NCBI RefSeq assembly: GCF_004924335.1
Contig: NZ_CP024633.1
Span: 3,162,001-3,226,000, forward strand
Source: Mycobacteroides salmoniphilum
GTDB lineage: Bacteria > Actinomycetota > Actinomycetes > Mycobacteriales > Mycobacteriaceae
Length of the DNA: 64,000 bases
Direction of reading: 5' to 3'
The notes under the pieces were generated by a model, which saw nothing but the letters and a program-made list of their open reading frames with translations, ran no database searches and had not been told where the DNA came from. A program made the position numbers and the translations under genes. Positions 35,333-46,915 of this stretch are shown piece by piece; within the stretch, counting starts at the first letter, position 1, and each line of letters opens with the position of its first letter.

Positions 35333-36175
35333 CTACTGCGCCCGGTGGGCTGCCCGGGCCCGGGCACGTCGCGCGAAGTAGCGCCCGTCGATCATCTCAA
35401 CCACGATCGACTGGCCGAACGCGCGGGACAGGTTCTCGCTGGTCATCACGTCCGCCAGCAGGCCCTGAGCGACAACCTCTCCCTCGGACAGCAACAAGGC
35501 GTGGCTGAAACCGGGCGGGATCTCCTCGACGTGGTGGGTCACCAAAACCATCGCGGGCGCATCCGGATCGGCGGCAAGCTCACCCAGCCGCGCCACAAGT
35601 TCCTCACGCCCGCCCAGATCCAGCCCGGCGGCCGGCTCGTCGAGGAGCAGCAGCTCGGGATCGGTCATCAGTGCACGAGCGATGAGCACCCGTTTGCGCT
35701 CACCCTCGGATAGCGTCCCGTACGTGCGATCGGCCAGATGCTCGGCGCCAAGGGTCTCCAGCATGTCCACCGCGCGCGCGGTATCGATCTCCTCGTACTC
35801 CTCGCGCCACCGCCCCAGCACCGCGTATCCGGCGGAAACCACCAGATCACGGACCACTTCGTTATCCGGTATCCGCTGCGCCAGCGCGGCCGAACTCAGG
35901 CCGATCCGTGCCTTGAGCTCCGAGACATCGACACGGCCCAACCGCTCGCCCAGGATGGCCGCGTGACCCGAGGTGGGGTGCTCCATGGCGGCCGCGATCC
36001 GCAGCAATGACGTCTTCCCGGCTCCGTTGGGACCGACGACCACCCACCGCTCGTCGAGCTCGACCGACCAGGTGACCGGGCCCACCAACACCTTGCGATT
36101 GCGGCGCAAGAGGACATCGCGGAAATCGAGCAGAAGGTCCGGATCAATTTCGGCCACGGGGCCATCGTGCCGCAT
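35333..36175 (-). CDS. ABC transporter ATP-binding protein, Rv3041c-like
   Basis: A stand-alone ABC ATPase of about 280 residues. Walker A VVGPNGAGKTSLLRI, signature LSEGERKRVLIARALM, Walker B LLLLDEPAAGLD and the switch His in VTHHVEEI are all present. No permease gene is adjacent, so its membrane partner or a soluble role is unknown. Start is either ATG 36175 (MRHDGPVAEIDPDLL) or GTG 36157; neither has a clear ribosome site. Last upstream gene of the Rv3041c–Rv3037c-like run. Confidence 0.85.
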   Translation of the reverse strand: MRHDGPVAEIDPDLLLDFRDVLLRRNRKVLVGPVTWSVELDERWVVVGPNGAGKTSLLRIAAAMEHPTSGHAAILGERLGRVDVSELKARIGLSSAALAQRIPDNEVVRDLVVSAGYAVLGRWREEYEEIDTARAVDMLETLGAEHLADRTYGTLSEGERKRVLIARALMTDPELLLLDEPAAGLDLGGREELVARLGELAADPDAPAMVLVTHHVEEIPPGFSHALLLSEGEVVAQGLLADVMTSENLSRAFGQSIVVEMIDGRYFARRARARAAHRAQ

Positions 36176-36295
36176 CGAGCGCGGCGAGCGGCGAGCGGGA
36201 GCCATCTCGCGAACCGTCCAGACCATGCGTCCGAGCCGCCATCGCGTATCCTCGTGCATACGTCAGCAAGCTCGGAAGGAATTCTAGGCAACGAT

Positions 36296-37042
36296 ATGAC
36301 AAACGATCTTGATCCGGATCCCTACCTGGACACGGTGCACAATATCGGGCTTGCTAACCATCGACTCATCTCTCAGCTCGATGCCGAAGCGAGTCGAATC
36401 CAGCAACGCGCAGCTCATGGCGAGGATCGTTCATGGGTATGGGATGACCTCAAGGCGTGGCGTCGCCGGGTCGACGCCTTCCAGTCTCAGCTGCGCCGTG
36501 ACACGACGGCACTCGGACGCTTGATCGACGCCAACCGGCGAATCCAAGGATCAGATAGTGTGGAAGATAGTCGCACATCAAAACTTGATTCCTCGGCCGA
36601 TAGCAACCGCAGCACCCTCTACCCGTTCAAAGATCCCCGAGCGCAAGAGGAATTCGTCGCCAGACTTAACCGAGTGTTCGCGGTGCTGCACACGCCCGGC
36701 CGCGGGCCGTATTCCAACAGCGAATTCCTAGTGTTCATGCGGACCGGGGGTACCGTAGTCTCCGCACCTTATCTGTCACAGTTGCGGAACGGGCAGCGCG
36801 GACGGCCTTCCCTGCAGGCACTGGAGAGTATCGCCCATGCCTTTCGCATCGATGTCCGTTACTTCACCGATAGTGGCTACGCGGACGAGTTGGACGCGGA
36901 TTTGACCACACTCGAGCTCGCCCAGGACCCAGCGGTCATCGAGCTGACATCCACACTGATCGACCTTCCGGAAGCCCTTTGCGAGCAGTTCCTGATCGAC
37001 GCCGAGTCGTTCGACCAACGCAATCAGGCCGGGACGTCCTGA
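36296..37042 (+). CDS. EspR-like DNA-binding protein with N-terminal extension
   Basis: A 248-residue protein whose residues 119-235 align by eye with the nucleoid-associated regulator EspR (Rv3849): FVARLNRVFAVLHTPGRGPYS, then VVSAPYLSQLRNGQRGRPS as recognition helix region, FRIDVRYFTD, and the C-terminal dimerisation helices. EspR itself starts at that domain; here about 118 residues precede it, mostly predicted helix (LANHRLISQLDAEASRIQQ, DDLKAWRRRVDAFQSQLRRD), a possible coiled coil, then a polar linker. EspR loops DNA and activates espACD and other envelope genes. ATG 36296 chosen because upstream codons overlap the ABC gene promoter. Convergent overlap of 19 bp with the next gene. Paralogue, not EspR itself. 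Confidence 0.75.
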   Translation: MTNDLDPDPYLDTVHNIGLANHRLISQLDAEASRIQQRAAHGEDRSWVWDDLKAWRRRVDAFQSQLRRDTTALGRLIDANRRIQGSDSVEDSRTSKLDSSADSNRSTLYPFKDPRAQEEFVARLNRVFAVLHTPGRGPYSNSEFLVFMRTGGTVVSAPYLSQLRNGQRGRPSLQALESIAHAFRIDVRYFTDSGYADELDADLTTLELAQDPAVIELTSTLIDLPEALCEQFLIDAESFDQRNQAGTS

Positions 37043-37713
37043 GGTGATTCCGCCGCCACGACAGACGCGGAGTTGTCGCGCTGCGTGCTCAACACCGCAC
37101 CCCAGCCACTGACGGCCAGCAGTCGCCGGGGCATCAGCCATAGCACCACCTGAATGAGGGGTCCGATCCCCAGCGCGTAGAGCAGGGTCCCCACGCCCAC
37201 GTTCCCGCCGAGCAGCCAACCCGTCGCCACCACGATGACCTCGATGGTGGTCCTGATCAGCCGCACCGATCGGCCGGTGCGATGCACCAGTCCAGTTGTC
37301 AGTCCATCACGAGGACCCGGCCCCAGCCCCGCGCCGACGTACAGCACCGTCGCAATCGCGTTCAGCAATACGCCGCCGACCAAAAACCCCACCCGCGCGG
37401 CCATCGCCGACGGCGCGGGCAGCCAGGCCAGCGTGGAATCGACGGCAACGGCGATGACGACGATGTTCGCGATCGTCCCCACACCCGGCCTGTTACGCAA
37501 GGGAATCCACGCGAGAAGTACGACGACACCGGTCACCGCCGAGGCCAGTCCGATGCTCATCCCGGTACGCATGGAGAGCCCTTGATGGAACACGTCCCAC
37601 GGGTCCAATCCGAGCCCCGCGCGCACCATGAGCGCCATCGAGAACCCGTACAGGTACAGACCCACCAGCAGGGCAGTGCCGCGCGCACTCCAACCAATCC
37701 ATTTCCCGGTCAC
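37024..37713 (-). CDS. YczE-type integral membrane protein
   Basis: A 229-residue polytopic protein, five or more helices, with GTALLVGLYLYGFSMALMVRAGLGLDPWDVFHQGLSMRTGMSIG and VLYVGAGLGPGPRDGLTTGLV, the repeated G-L-G-P-x-D-x-x-x-x-G-L pattern of the YczE/YitT-like family. Function in the family is unknown; it is widely found next to a MocR regulator, as here. A TTG at 37749 is in frame but would place the operator half-sites inside the coding region, so GTG 37713 is preferred. The C-terminus overlaps the EspR-like gene by 19 bp. Confidence 0.8.
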   Translation of the reverse strand: MTGKWIGWSARGTALLVGLYLYGFSMALMVRAGLGLDPWDVFHQGLSMRTGMSIGLASAVTGVVVLLAWIPLRNRPGVGTIANIVVIAVAVDSTLAWLPAPSAMAARVGFLVGGVLLNAIATVLYVGAGLGPGPRDGLTTGLVHRTGRSVRLIRTTIEVIVVATGWLLGGNVGVGTLLYALGIGPLIQVVLWLMPRRLLAVSGWGAVLSTQRDNSASVVAAESPQDVPA

Positions 37714-37731
37714 CCTTCGAGTTTCTCGGCC

Positions 37732-37773
37732 AACTGGCTTGTCTTTCAATAGCCAGTTGAGTCACACTGGCTT
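37732..37773. promoter_or_regulatory. MocR-type operator: three AACTGGCT half-sites
   Basis: AACTGGCTT (37732-37740), its inverse AGCCAGTT (37751-37758) and CACTGGCTT (37765-37773) lie between the divergent YczE and MocR genes. Two direct copies plus one inverted copy fit the direct-plus-inverted site organisation described for MocR regulators. The third copy ends 2 bp before the MocR ATG. Confidence 0.6.
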
Positions 37774-37775
37774 TT

Positions 37776-39224
37776 ATGTCTGATCGCGTCGTCCTTGCCG
37801 ACACCCTGGCCCGTCACCTCGGCCAATGGCGCACCGCGGGCTCTGCGGGCCCCGCGTACGGAGCGCTGGCGGACGCTATCCGGCTACTCGTCATCGACGG
37901 GCGGCTACCCCTTGGCGCCCGCATCCCCAGCGAACGAGCATTGGCGAGTGCCCTGCATGTCAGCCGCACCACTGTGACCGCCGCGTACGCGGAACTGCGC
38001 GAGAACGGATACCTGCGCGGCCGCCAGGGAGCGCGCAGCACCACTGCTCTGCCCGGCCCCGACCGATCACATTCGGCCACAACGGGATTGGCGAGCGCGA
38101 TGATCGACCTGCAAAATGCCGCCACCGCCGCACCGGCCGCCGCGGTACTGGAGGCGTATCAGCTGGCCCTGATCAAACTGCCGACCCACCTTCGGGGAAT
38201 CGGTCATGAACTGGTGGGCATTCCGGAGCTGCGCCCCCGCATCGCCGAGCACTTCTCTCGGCGCGGCCTGCCCACCGCAGAGGACCAGATCATGGTGACG
38301 TGCGGCGCCCAGCAGGCCATCGCGCTACTCCTCGGCGCTTTCGTGGAGCCCGGCGACAGAGTCCTGGTGGAGCAGCCGAGTTACCACGGTGCGCTCGATG
38401 CGATCACCCAACGTGGTGCACGCCCTGTTCCGGTACCGATGCACACCCACGAAGGCGAGTCGGGCTGGGATATGACCGGCATGGAGACCACCATCCGTCA
38501 AACGGCTCCAAACCTGGCCTACCTGGTGCTGGACAATCACAACCCCACCGGCCTCACCATGCCACTTGCACAACGAAAAATATTGGCGGACATCATCTCT
38601 CAGACTAGAACCCGCACGATCGTCGACGAGTCACTCGTTGGATCCTGGCATGTGGCACCCACGCCCGCGCCGATGGCCTCGCTGGTGGCGCGTCCCGATC
38701 TGGTGGTCACCATCGGGTCCATGTCGAAATCGTTCTGGGGCGGCATGCGCGTCGGCTGGATTCGCGCCGACCGCACCACCATCGCCCGGCTCGCCGCGGT
38801 GCGCGCGGCCATGGACACCGGAACACCGATCCTCGAACAGCTGGCCGCCGCCGAGCTGCTGGAACGTGCGGACGAGGTGGAAGCCACGCAGCGAGAGACC
38901 CTTCGCGCACGGCGCGCCCTGGTGGTGGCCGAGCTGCACCGGCGACTCCCCGATTGGGAGCTACAGGAAGCCGAAGGCGGACTGTGCATCTGGGCCCGGC
39001 TACCCGCTCCGATGAGTACCGCGCTCGCGGCCGCCGCCGCGCGCCTCGGGGTCCGCATTGCTGCCGGCCCACGGTTCGGGGTCGGCGGTTCACTGGAACG
39101 TTTTGTGCGGGTTCCCTTCACTCAGCACGACGATCAGTTGTTACGCGGTGTGGAGCTACTTGCCCAGGCCTGGCACACCGTGACCGGTGCTGCACCGCTT
39201 GCCGATTCGGCGATGGTGGGCTGA
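37776..39224 (+). CDS. MocR-family regulator (GntR HTH fused to class I aminotransferase)
   Basis: The 482-residue protein joins an N-terminal GntR winged helix (YGALADAIRLLVIDGRLPLGARIPSERALASALHVSRTTVTAAYAELRENGYL, about 28-82) to a fold-type I aminotransferase domain (about 120-470). The PLP lysine is in TIGSMSKSFWGGMRVGWIR, and LDNHNPTGL and DNHNPT-type contacts are present. Such regulators sense PLP-amino acid adducts. Probably controls itself and the divergent YczE gene. The ATG follows the −10 region closely, so the mRNA may be leaderless. Stop lies 12 bp from the convergent serB. Confidence 0.92.
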   Translation: MSDRVVLADTLARHLGQWRTAGSAGPAYGALADAIRLLVIDGRLPLGARIPSERALASALHVSRTTVTAAYAELRENGYLRGRQGARSTTALPGPDRSHSATTGLASAMIDLQNAATAAPAAAVLEAYQLALIKLPTHLRGIGHELVGIPELRPRIAEHFSRRGLPTAEDQIMVTCGAQQAIALLLGAFVEPGDRVLVEQPSYHGALDAITQRGARPVPVPMHTHEGESGWDMTGMETTIRQTAPNLAYLVLDNHNPTGLTMPLAQRKILADIISQTRTRTIVDESLVGSWHVAPTPAPMASLVARPDLVVTIGSMSKSFWGGMRVGWIRADRTTIARLAAVRAAMDTGTPILEQLAAAELLERADEVEATQRETLRARRALVVAELHRRLPDWELQEAEGGLCIWARLPAPMSTALAAAAARLGVRIAAGPRFGVGGSLERFVRVPFTQHDDQLLRGVELLAQAWHTVTGAAPLADSAMVG

Positions 39225-39236
39225 CCCGCACGCCTC

Positions 39237-42257
<3,021 letters not shown>

Positions 42258-42389
42258 CTAGCCCGCGCCACCCCCGATCGTGGAGCGGGTCCTACAGAGA
42301 GTCGTACTTGGGGTTGACTAGCATCCGCGCGGCCGTGGTCGAAGCGTCCTACCCGTGTGTTCGCGACCCCGCGCGGTAAGTTCAACCGG

Positions 42390-43430
42390 GTGCAGACAGC
42401 GAGGTTCTGGGGCGCTGCCGTGATGTCGGCAGCACTGGTGACGGCGACGGTATCCGGCTGTACCGAGAAACCCACCCATGAGACCCCGAGCACCCTGGCC
42501 ACCAGCACCACGAAGATCGCCGGCGCGGGTGTGCTGGGCAATGCGCGCAAGCCCGACGAGTCCTGCGCCAAGGATCCGGCGGCCCTCGACTCGGCCGCAC
42601 CGCGCGAGGTGCGGCACGCCCAAGGCGAGACCGAGGTACCCGAGGACGCCAAACGCATCGTGGTCCTGGACGCCGGCGCCATCGACACACTGTGTGCGCT
42701 GGGCCTGCAGGATCGCATCGTCGGAGTCGCACTGGCGGACCGCGCGACCTCTCCCCCGTCGTACCTGGGCACGACCGTCCACGACCTGCCGTCAATCGGT
42801 CCGATGGCATCTCCGGACTTGGCCAAGATCGGTGCGGCCAAACCCGATCTCATCCTGAGCTCCAACGGCGAGCAGAATTCCTACCTCGACCTGAGCGCTA
42901 TCGCTCCCACCGTGATCGTGTCCGGACATGATCTGGCCGAGCACGTCCGGCTGGTGGGTAAGGCGACCAGACGGACCGCCGAGACCGACAAGCTGTGGTC
43001 GGGTTTTGTCGACGCCGCCAAGAAGGTGGGCCGCGAGAACGACGCCACCCATTTCCAGGTCTCGATCGTTCAGTTCACCGACCAGACGGTACGGGTGTAC
43101 GGCGCCAATAACTTCCCGGCGTCGGTGCTTGCCACTGTGGGACTGGATCGTCCTGCCACCCAACGGTTTACCGACACCCCGTTCGTCGAGATCGACACCG
43201 ACGACTTCTCGGCCGCCGAGGGCGACATCGTCTACGTCTCGTTCACCAGCCCGTCGGCCAAGGATCGCGCCGCCCGGATTTTCGGCACCAAGCCATGGAT
43301 GGCACTCGGCGCCACACGCGATCACCGGGTGTTCGCGGTCAACAACGAGGTCTGGCAGACCGGGGAGGGAATTGTCGCGGCACGCGGGATCCTCGACGAC
43401 TTGCAGTGGGTCAACGCACCCATCAACTAG
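42390..43430 (+). CDS. fecB: FecB-like substrate-binding lipoprotein
   Basis: A 346-residue class III periplasmic binding protein, very close in text to Mtb FecB (Rv3044): NARKPDESCA, PSYLGTTVHDLP, DATHFQVSIVQFT, VRVYGANNFPASVL and the C-terminus QTGEGIVAARGILDDLQWVNAPIN. The lipobox is VSGC after MQTARFWGAAVMSAALVTAT, which makes GTG 42390 the better start than the GTG 33 bp upstream. FecB-type proteins bind iron-siderophore or heme-related ligands and have been linked to envelope integrity. No permease gene is adjacent. Same position relative to ctaD as in Mtb. Confidence 0.92.
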   Translation: MQTARFWGAAVMSAALVTATVSGCTEKPTHETPSTLATSTTKIAGAGVLGNARKPDESCAKDPAALDSAAPREVRHAQGETEVPEDAKRIVVLDAGAIDTLCALGLQDRIVGVALADRATSPPSYLGTTVHDLPSIGPMASPDLAKIGAAKPDLILSSNGEQNSYLDLSAIAPTVIVSGHDLAEHVRLVGKATRRTAETDKLWSGFVDAAKKVGRENDATHFQVSIVQFTDQTVRVYGANNFPASVLATVGLDRPATQRFTDTPFVEIDTDDFSAAEGDIVYVSFTSPSAKDRAARIFGTKPWMALGATRDHRVFAVNNEVWQTGEGIVAARGILDDLQWVNAPIN

Positions 43431-43482
43431 ATCCCCTGGTCGCTCCGCTCACACCCACCGCGCCACGCGTTACGCTCCCGGC

Positions 43483-43761
43483 ATGTACCACGTACTGCAG
43501 CTGACCTATACCCAACCGCTCGACGTCGTCGACGGCGTCCGCCCCGCGCACCTGGAGTGGCTCGACGGTGAGATCGCGGCGGGCAATCTGCTGATCAGCG
43601 GCCGCAACGAGGCGGGCACCGGCGGCGTGCTGGTCACCGGCGACATCAGCGCACAGGACGCCGAGGCCCTGATCGCCGCCGATCCGTACACCACGGCCGG
43701 GGTTGCCGAGTACACCCGGCTTGGGTTCAACGCGGGACGCAAAGCTGAGATAATCCCGTGA
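43483..43761 (+). CDS. YCII-domain small protein
   Basis: The 92-residue product follows the YciI fold pattern: MYHVLQLTYTQPLDVVDGVRPAHLEWLDGEIAAGNLLISGRNEAGTGGVL and DAEALIAADPYTTAGVAEYTRLGFNA (the His-Asp dyad of the family is RPAHLEWLD and DPYTTA). Family members are dimeric alpha/beta barrels of varied or unknown function. ATG 43483 is used because the frame upstream belongs to antisense codons of fecB. Its stop overlaps the next gene's start (GTGA). Confidence 0.85.
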   Translation: MYHVLQLTYTQPLDVVDGVRPAHLEWLDGEIAAGNLLISGRNEAGTGGVLVTGDISAQDAEALIAADPYTTAGVAEYTRLGFNAGRKAEIIP

Positions 43762-44270
43762 GCAACAAGGGTTTTCCCGAAAATCGCTGGGGCAATCCCG
43801 ATAGCGCGCTGTCCCGGGTCGCAGCCAAGTTCGCGGCCACCAAACCGGGTTCGTGGACCATCCGGAAGCTGACCCCGCTGGACCGGGCCGTCATGGAGCG
43901 CACCGGCAGCCGGTACACCGTGCTGGGCCCCTTGGGGTTGTCGACGCTGCTGCTCACCACGACAGGCCGCAAGTCTGGCCAGCCTCGGGTCTCTCCCCTG
44001 CTGTATCTCCACGATGGCGATCGGATCGCATTGGTGGGCAGCAATTTCGGCCAGGAGAAACACCCGGCGTGGACCGCCAACCTGCTCGCCGATCCGCATG
44101 CCAAGGTGACCTTGGCCGGCCAGACCATCGATGTGGTCGCGACCCTCGCGCAGGGCGCCGAGCGCGACGACTATTACCGGCGCTTCGAGGCAATGCTCGA
44201 GGTCTACTCCGCCTACAAGGGCCGCACCGGACGCGAGATCAGGGTCTTCATCCTGGAGCGTGTCACCTAA
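43758..44270 (+). CDS. Deazaflavin (F420)-dependent nitroreductase-family protein 2
   Basis: A 170-residue FDOR-type protein with LTTTGRKSGQPRVSPLLYLHDGDRIALVGSNFGQEKHPAWTANLLADPHAKV, the same G-R/KSG-x-x-R and PAWxxNLxAxP core as the protein at 28971. An N-terminal extension of about 55 residues precedes it. GTG start overlaps the YCII gene stop, so the two are a coupled pair. Substrate unknown; F420H2 use is inferred from the family. Confidence 0.88.
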   Translation: MSNKGFPENRWGNPDSALSRVAAKFAATKPGSWTIRKLTPLDRAVMERTGSRYTVLGPLGLSTLLLTTTGRKSGQPRVSPLLYLHDGDRIALVGSNFGQEKHPAWTANLLADPHAKVTLAGQTIDVVATLAQGAERDDYYRRFEAMLEVYSAYKGRTGREIRVFILERVT

Positions 44271-44405
44271 AGCTATCCGTAACGGACAGTACCCGTACCT
44301 TCAGTACCGGTTCTGATCAGGGACTTTATGATCAATTTGCCGCAAAGGTCCCCATTTTGGCTCCAATTGGGCTAACGTTCCCCGCAGTCTGCGGAAGGAT
44401 GGAAC

Positions 44406-44879
44406 GTGATCCAGGAACGCATCGACATTGCTGTCGCCGCTAGGCCCGAGACCGTCCTCGAGGTGCTCAAGGACGTGGAGTCGGTCGATGGTTGGCTGCG
44501 GCCACATCTGCCCACGTGGCCACCGGTTACCAGCACTATGACCGTCGTCGAATCATTTGATGACGGCTCGCCACGGCTGGTACGAACGGTGAGTACCACG
44601 CTCGGAATCTCGGATGATTCCCTGACCGAGTACGAGTGGTACCCCGACGGCTGCCGGCTCACCCTGCTGGAAAGCAAAACCCTCCGCCATAACATCAGCC
44701 GATTCACCGTAATCCCCGACGACCCCGAATCCCGCCTGACCGCCGATATTTCCCTGGATCTGAAGATCCGACTGCCCGGCCTATTGGAGCGCCAGCTCAA
44801 GAAGACCCAGGTGGGATTTGTCCGCAGCTTCCAGCGGGCGCTTGCCGCCGAATCGGCCCGGCGCGAACTGAGTTCGTAG
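44406..44879 (+). CDS. SRPBCC/polyketide-cyclase-like protein
   Basis: The 157-residue protein looks like a single START-type ligand-binding domain: IQERIDIAVAARPETVLEVLKDVESVDGWLRPHLPTWP at the N-terminus and a long C-terminal helix (KTQVGFVRSFQRALAAESARREL). GTG start is preceded by GGAAGGA at 10 nt. It belongs to the group of mycobacterial proteins annotated 'cyclase/dehydrase' or toxin-like SRPBCC; ligand unknown. Runs convergently into the SRPBCC gene at 44890 with a 10-bp gap. Confidence 0.78.
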   Translation: MIQERIDIAVAARPETVLEVLKDVESVDGWLRPHLPTWPPVTSTMTVVESFDDGSPRLVRTVSTTLGISDDSLTEYEWYPDGCRLTLLESKTLRHNISRFTVIPDDPESRLTADISLDLKIRLPGLLERQLKKTQVGFVRSFQRALAAESARRELSS

Positions 44880-44889
44880 CAATCTGGGT

Positions 44890-45306
44890 TCAGTGCGAAC
44901 CCACGCCGACGGTACGTCGCTTCACCGAACGCAGGAGATGATTGGTCACCAACACGTGGCCGCGCGTTCCGATGACCAGCGCACGGTAGATCCGGCCGCG
45001 TAGCCCAGGAAAATCCGCATACGTCTGCGCGCGCAGCTGAGTGCCACCGTCGCGGGTCTCGTCGAGTTCGAACACCAGCTCGTAGCGCGAAAAACGGTGT
45101 TTCCCGGCCAGACTCAGCCGTTGTTCGGCGTCGACACCGTCGACAGCGAAGCCCGCACGCGGACTGGTGCCCAACACGGTGCCGAGTGGGTTGCGTTCGG
45201 CGGATCGCAACACGGCGTCAACGTAGTGCCGCAGGCTCTCCCACACCCGGTCACGCGGCGCGTCGATACGGATCGCATGCTCGTCAATATAGGATAGATG
45301 TTCCAT
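44890..45306 (-). CDS. SRPBCC-like protein (polyketide cyclase/DUF2867-type), 138 aa
   Basis: The protein opens MEHLSYIDEHAIRIDAPRDRVWESLRHYVDAVL, the typical first strand and helix of the SRPBCC fold, and closes with SRYELVFELDETRDGGTQLRAQTYADFPGLRGRIYRALVIGTRGHVLVTNHLL, the grip and C-terminal helix. Ligand or substrate unknown. The start overlaps the possible upstream start of the TetR gene on the other strand; both promoters must be inside about 40 bp, so one regulator site could govern both. It may be the target of that TetR protein. Confidence 0.72.
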   Translation of the reverse strand: MEHLSYIDEHAIRIDAPRDRVWESLRHYVDAVLRSAERNPLGTVLGTSPRAGFAVDGVDAEQRLSLAGKHRFSRYELVFELDETRDGGTQLRAQTYADFPGLRGRIYRALVIGTRGHVLVTNHLLRSVKRRTVGVGSH

Positions 45307-45342
45307 ATCTCAGGTGTATCAGAATTAGGACGAATATTCCAG

Positions 45343-45915
45343 ATGGCCCCCGAGCGCAAGCACACCAGCGATGCCATCCTCGACGCAGTGCGATCGCTGC
45401 TGCTCGACGGCGGCCCCCGGGCCGCAACCATCGCGGCCATCTCGAGCGTCTCCGGCGCCCCGGCCGGAACCCTGAATCATCGCTTCGGTAACCGCGAGGC
45501 CATCATGTCGGCGACATGGCTGCGTGCGGTGAAACACTTCCACGAGCACGCGTTCAGCGCGCTCCATTCCTCCGCAGAACCTGTTGACATTGCTGTGGCG
45601 CTCGCACTTTCGGTACCAGCGTTTGCGCGCGCCCATCCCGATGACGCCCGGCTGCTGCTCTCCTTACGTAGCGCCGACGTCCTTGGAGCCGACGCGGCGG
45701 CGACCCTGCACACGATGAACGAACCGTTGTTCACCGCCATGCGGGATCTGACGCGGGCCATCTATCGCCGTACCGACGCGCGATGCCGCGACCGGCTCAT
45801 GCGCGCCGTGGTCGACTTGCCGTACGCCGCGGTCCGCCGCCACATGCCCGGCCTGCCCGGGTGGCTCGAAGAAGATCTAGCGGAGGCTGTGCGCACATTG
45901 TTGGCATCACGGTGA
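45343..45915 (+). CDS. TetR-family transcriptional regulator
   Basis: A 190-residue TetR protein with an N-terminal HTH (SDAILDAVRSLLLDGGPRAATIAAISSVSGAPAGTLNHRFGNREAIMSATWLRA) and an all-helical ligand domain. ATG 45343 is chosen over an in-frame ATG at 45298 because the latter overlaps the divergent SRPBCC start and the short segment GAATATTC (45332-45339) would lie inside the coding region. Likely represses the divergent SRPBCC gene, the coupled downstream transporter, or both. GTGA overlap with the EamA gene. Confidence 0.85.
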   Translation: MAPERKHTSDAILDAVRSLLLDGGPRAATIAAISSVSGAPAGTLNHRFGNREAIMSATWLRAVKHFHEHAFSALHSSAEPVDIAVALALSVPAFARAHPDDARLLLSLRSADVLGADAAATLHTMNEPLFTAMRDLTRAIYRRTDARCRDRLMRAVVDLPYAAVRRHMPGLPGWLEEDLAEAVRTLLASR

Positions 45916-46784
45916 CCGAACCCGAGCGCCACCGGCTCGCCGCGCCCGCCCTCATGCTTGTCAGCGGTACCTCGCTGTACATCGGTGCGGCCGCCGGAGT
46001 CAGCCTGTTCCGGTGGCTCGACCCGGCCAGCGTGGCCTGGCTGCGGATATGCGGTGCGGCGCTGGTGTTTCTCGCCATCGCCCGCCCCGGACGTGCGGCC
46101 TGGCAAGGCCGGGGACTGTGGTGGGCAGGCGGCTTTGGGCTGGTCACCGCCCTGATGAACATGTCGTTCTACCTGGCGATCGACCGGCTGCCGCTGGGCA
46201 CCGCGGTGGCGATCGAATTCCTGGGACCGATCGGTGTCGCGGCCATCGGATCGAGATCGCTCCGCGAAGGATTCTCGGTCCTGGCCGCTCTCGTCGGCGT
46301 CATCCTGATCGCCGACGTGCAGCTCTCTGCCGAACCCGCAGGCATGGCATTCGCGCTGCTCGCGGCGCTGTTCTGGGCCGGATATATCGTTCTCGGAAAA
46401 CACGTTGCGTTGCAGGGCAATCCGGCAGACTCACTGGCTGTCGGATTCACCGTCGCCATGATCGCGACCGCACCGGTCTTGGCTTTCGGCATCGCCGGCG
46501 CTCATCACGAGATACCCGTCGGCCATGTCCTGGTGCTGGGACTGCTGATGGGCGTGCTCTCCAATGTCATCCCCTACGGGCTTGACCAGGTGATCCTGCG
46601 ACGAGCCGGGCGGAGCCACTTCGCAGTGCTCCTAGCCCTTCTTCCGGTCTCCGCAACCGTGATCGGCGTGCTCGTCATGCACCAGATTCCCAGCACACCA
46701 GAGCTCTTCGGCATCCTCGCGATCGTGATCGCGGTCGCTTCACGCCGAAACCGCGACCCGAATGGCACACCGACCGCATTGTGA
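45912..46784 (+). CDS. EamA/RhtA-type amino acid or metabolite exporter
   Basis: The 290-residue protein contains ten predicted membrane helices in two EamA repeats, e.g. LAAPALMLVSGTSLYIGAAAGVSLFR, FGLVTALMNMSFYLAIDRLPLGTAVAIEFLGPIGVAAIGS and LALLPVSATVIGVLVMHQIPS; the pattern resembles RhtA (threonine/homoserine exporter). GTG start overlaps the TetR stop (GTGA), so regulator and exporter are one operon, the usual layout for a ligand-induced efflux system. Substrate unknown. Confidence 0.88.
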   Translation: MTEPERHRLAAPALMLVSGTSLYIGAAAGVSLFRWLDPASVAWLRICGAALVFLAIARPGRAAWQGRGLWWAGGFGLVTALMNMSFYLAIDRLPLGTAVAIEFLGPIGVAAIGSRSLREGFSVLAALVGVILIADVQLSAEPAGMAFALLAALFWAGYIVLGKHVALQGNPADSLAVGFTVAMIATAPVLAFGIAGAHHEIPVGHVLVLGLLMGVLSNVIPYGLDQVILRRAGRSHFAVLLALLPVSATVIGVLVMHQIPSTPELFGILAIVIAVASRRNRDPNGTPTAL

Positions 46785-46915
46785 TCCCCCTGCCGGCGGC
46801 ACCGCACAAGACTCTCGCAACCTCGCCGCTCTTAGCGCTTGCCAGGACGTGCTCAGGGGAGGCCCGTACACTCCGCGGACAACTGGATAGTGACGGACTC
46901 GGAAGGCATTGATCG

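Noticed and set aside
45332..45339. GAATATTC palindrome upstream of the TetR gene as a definite operator
   Set aside because: It is only eight bases, has no partner half-site, and neighbouring symmetry (GATA/TATC) is imperfect, so it is mentioned only as weak support for the TetR start.
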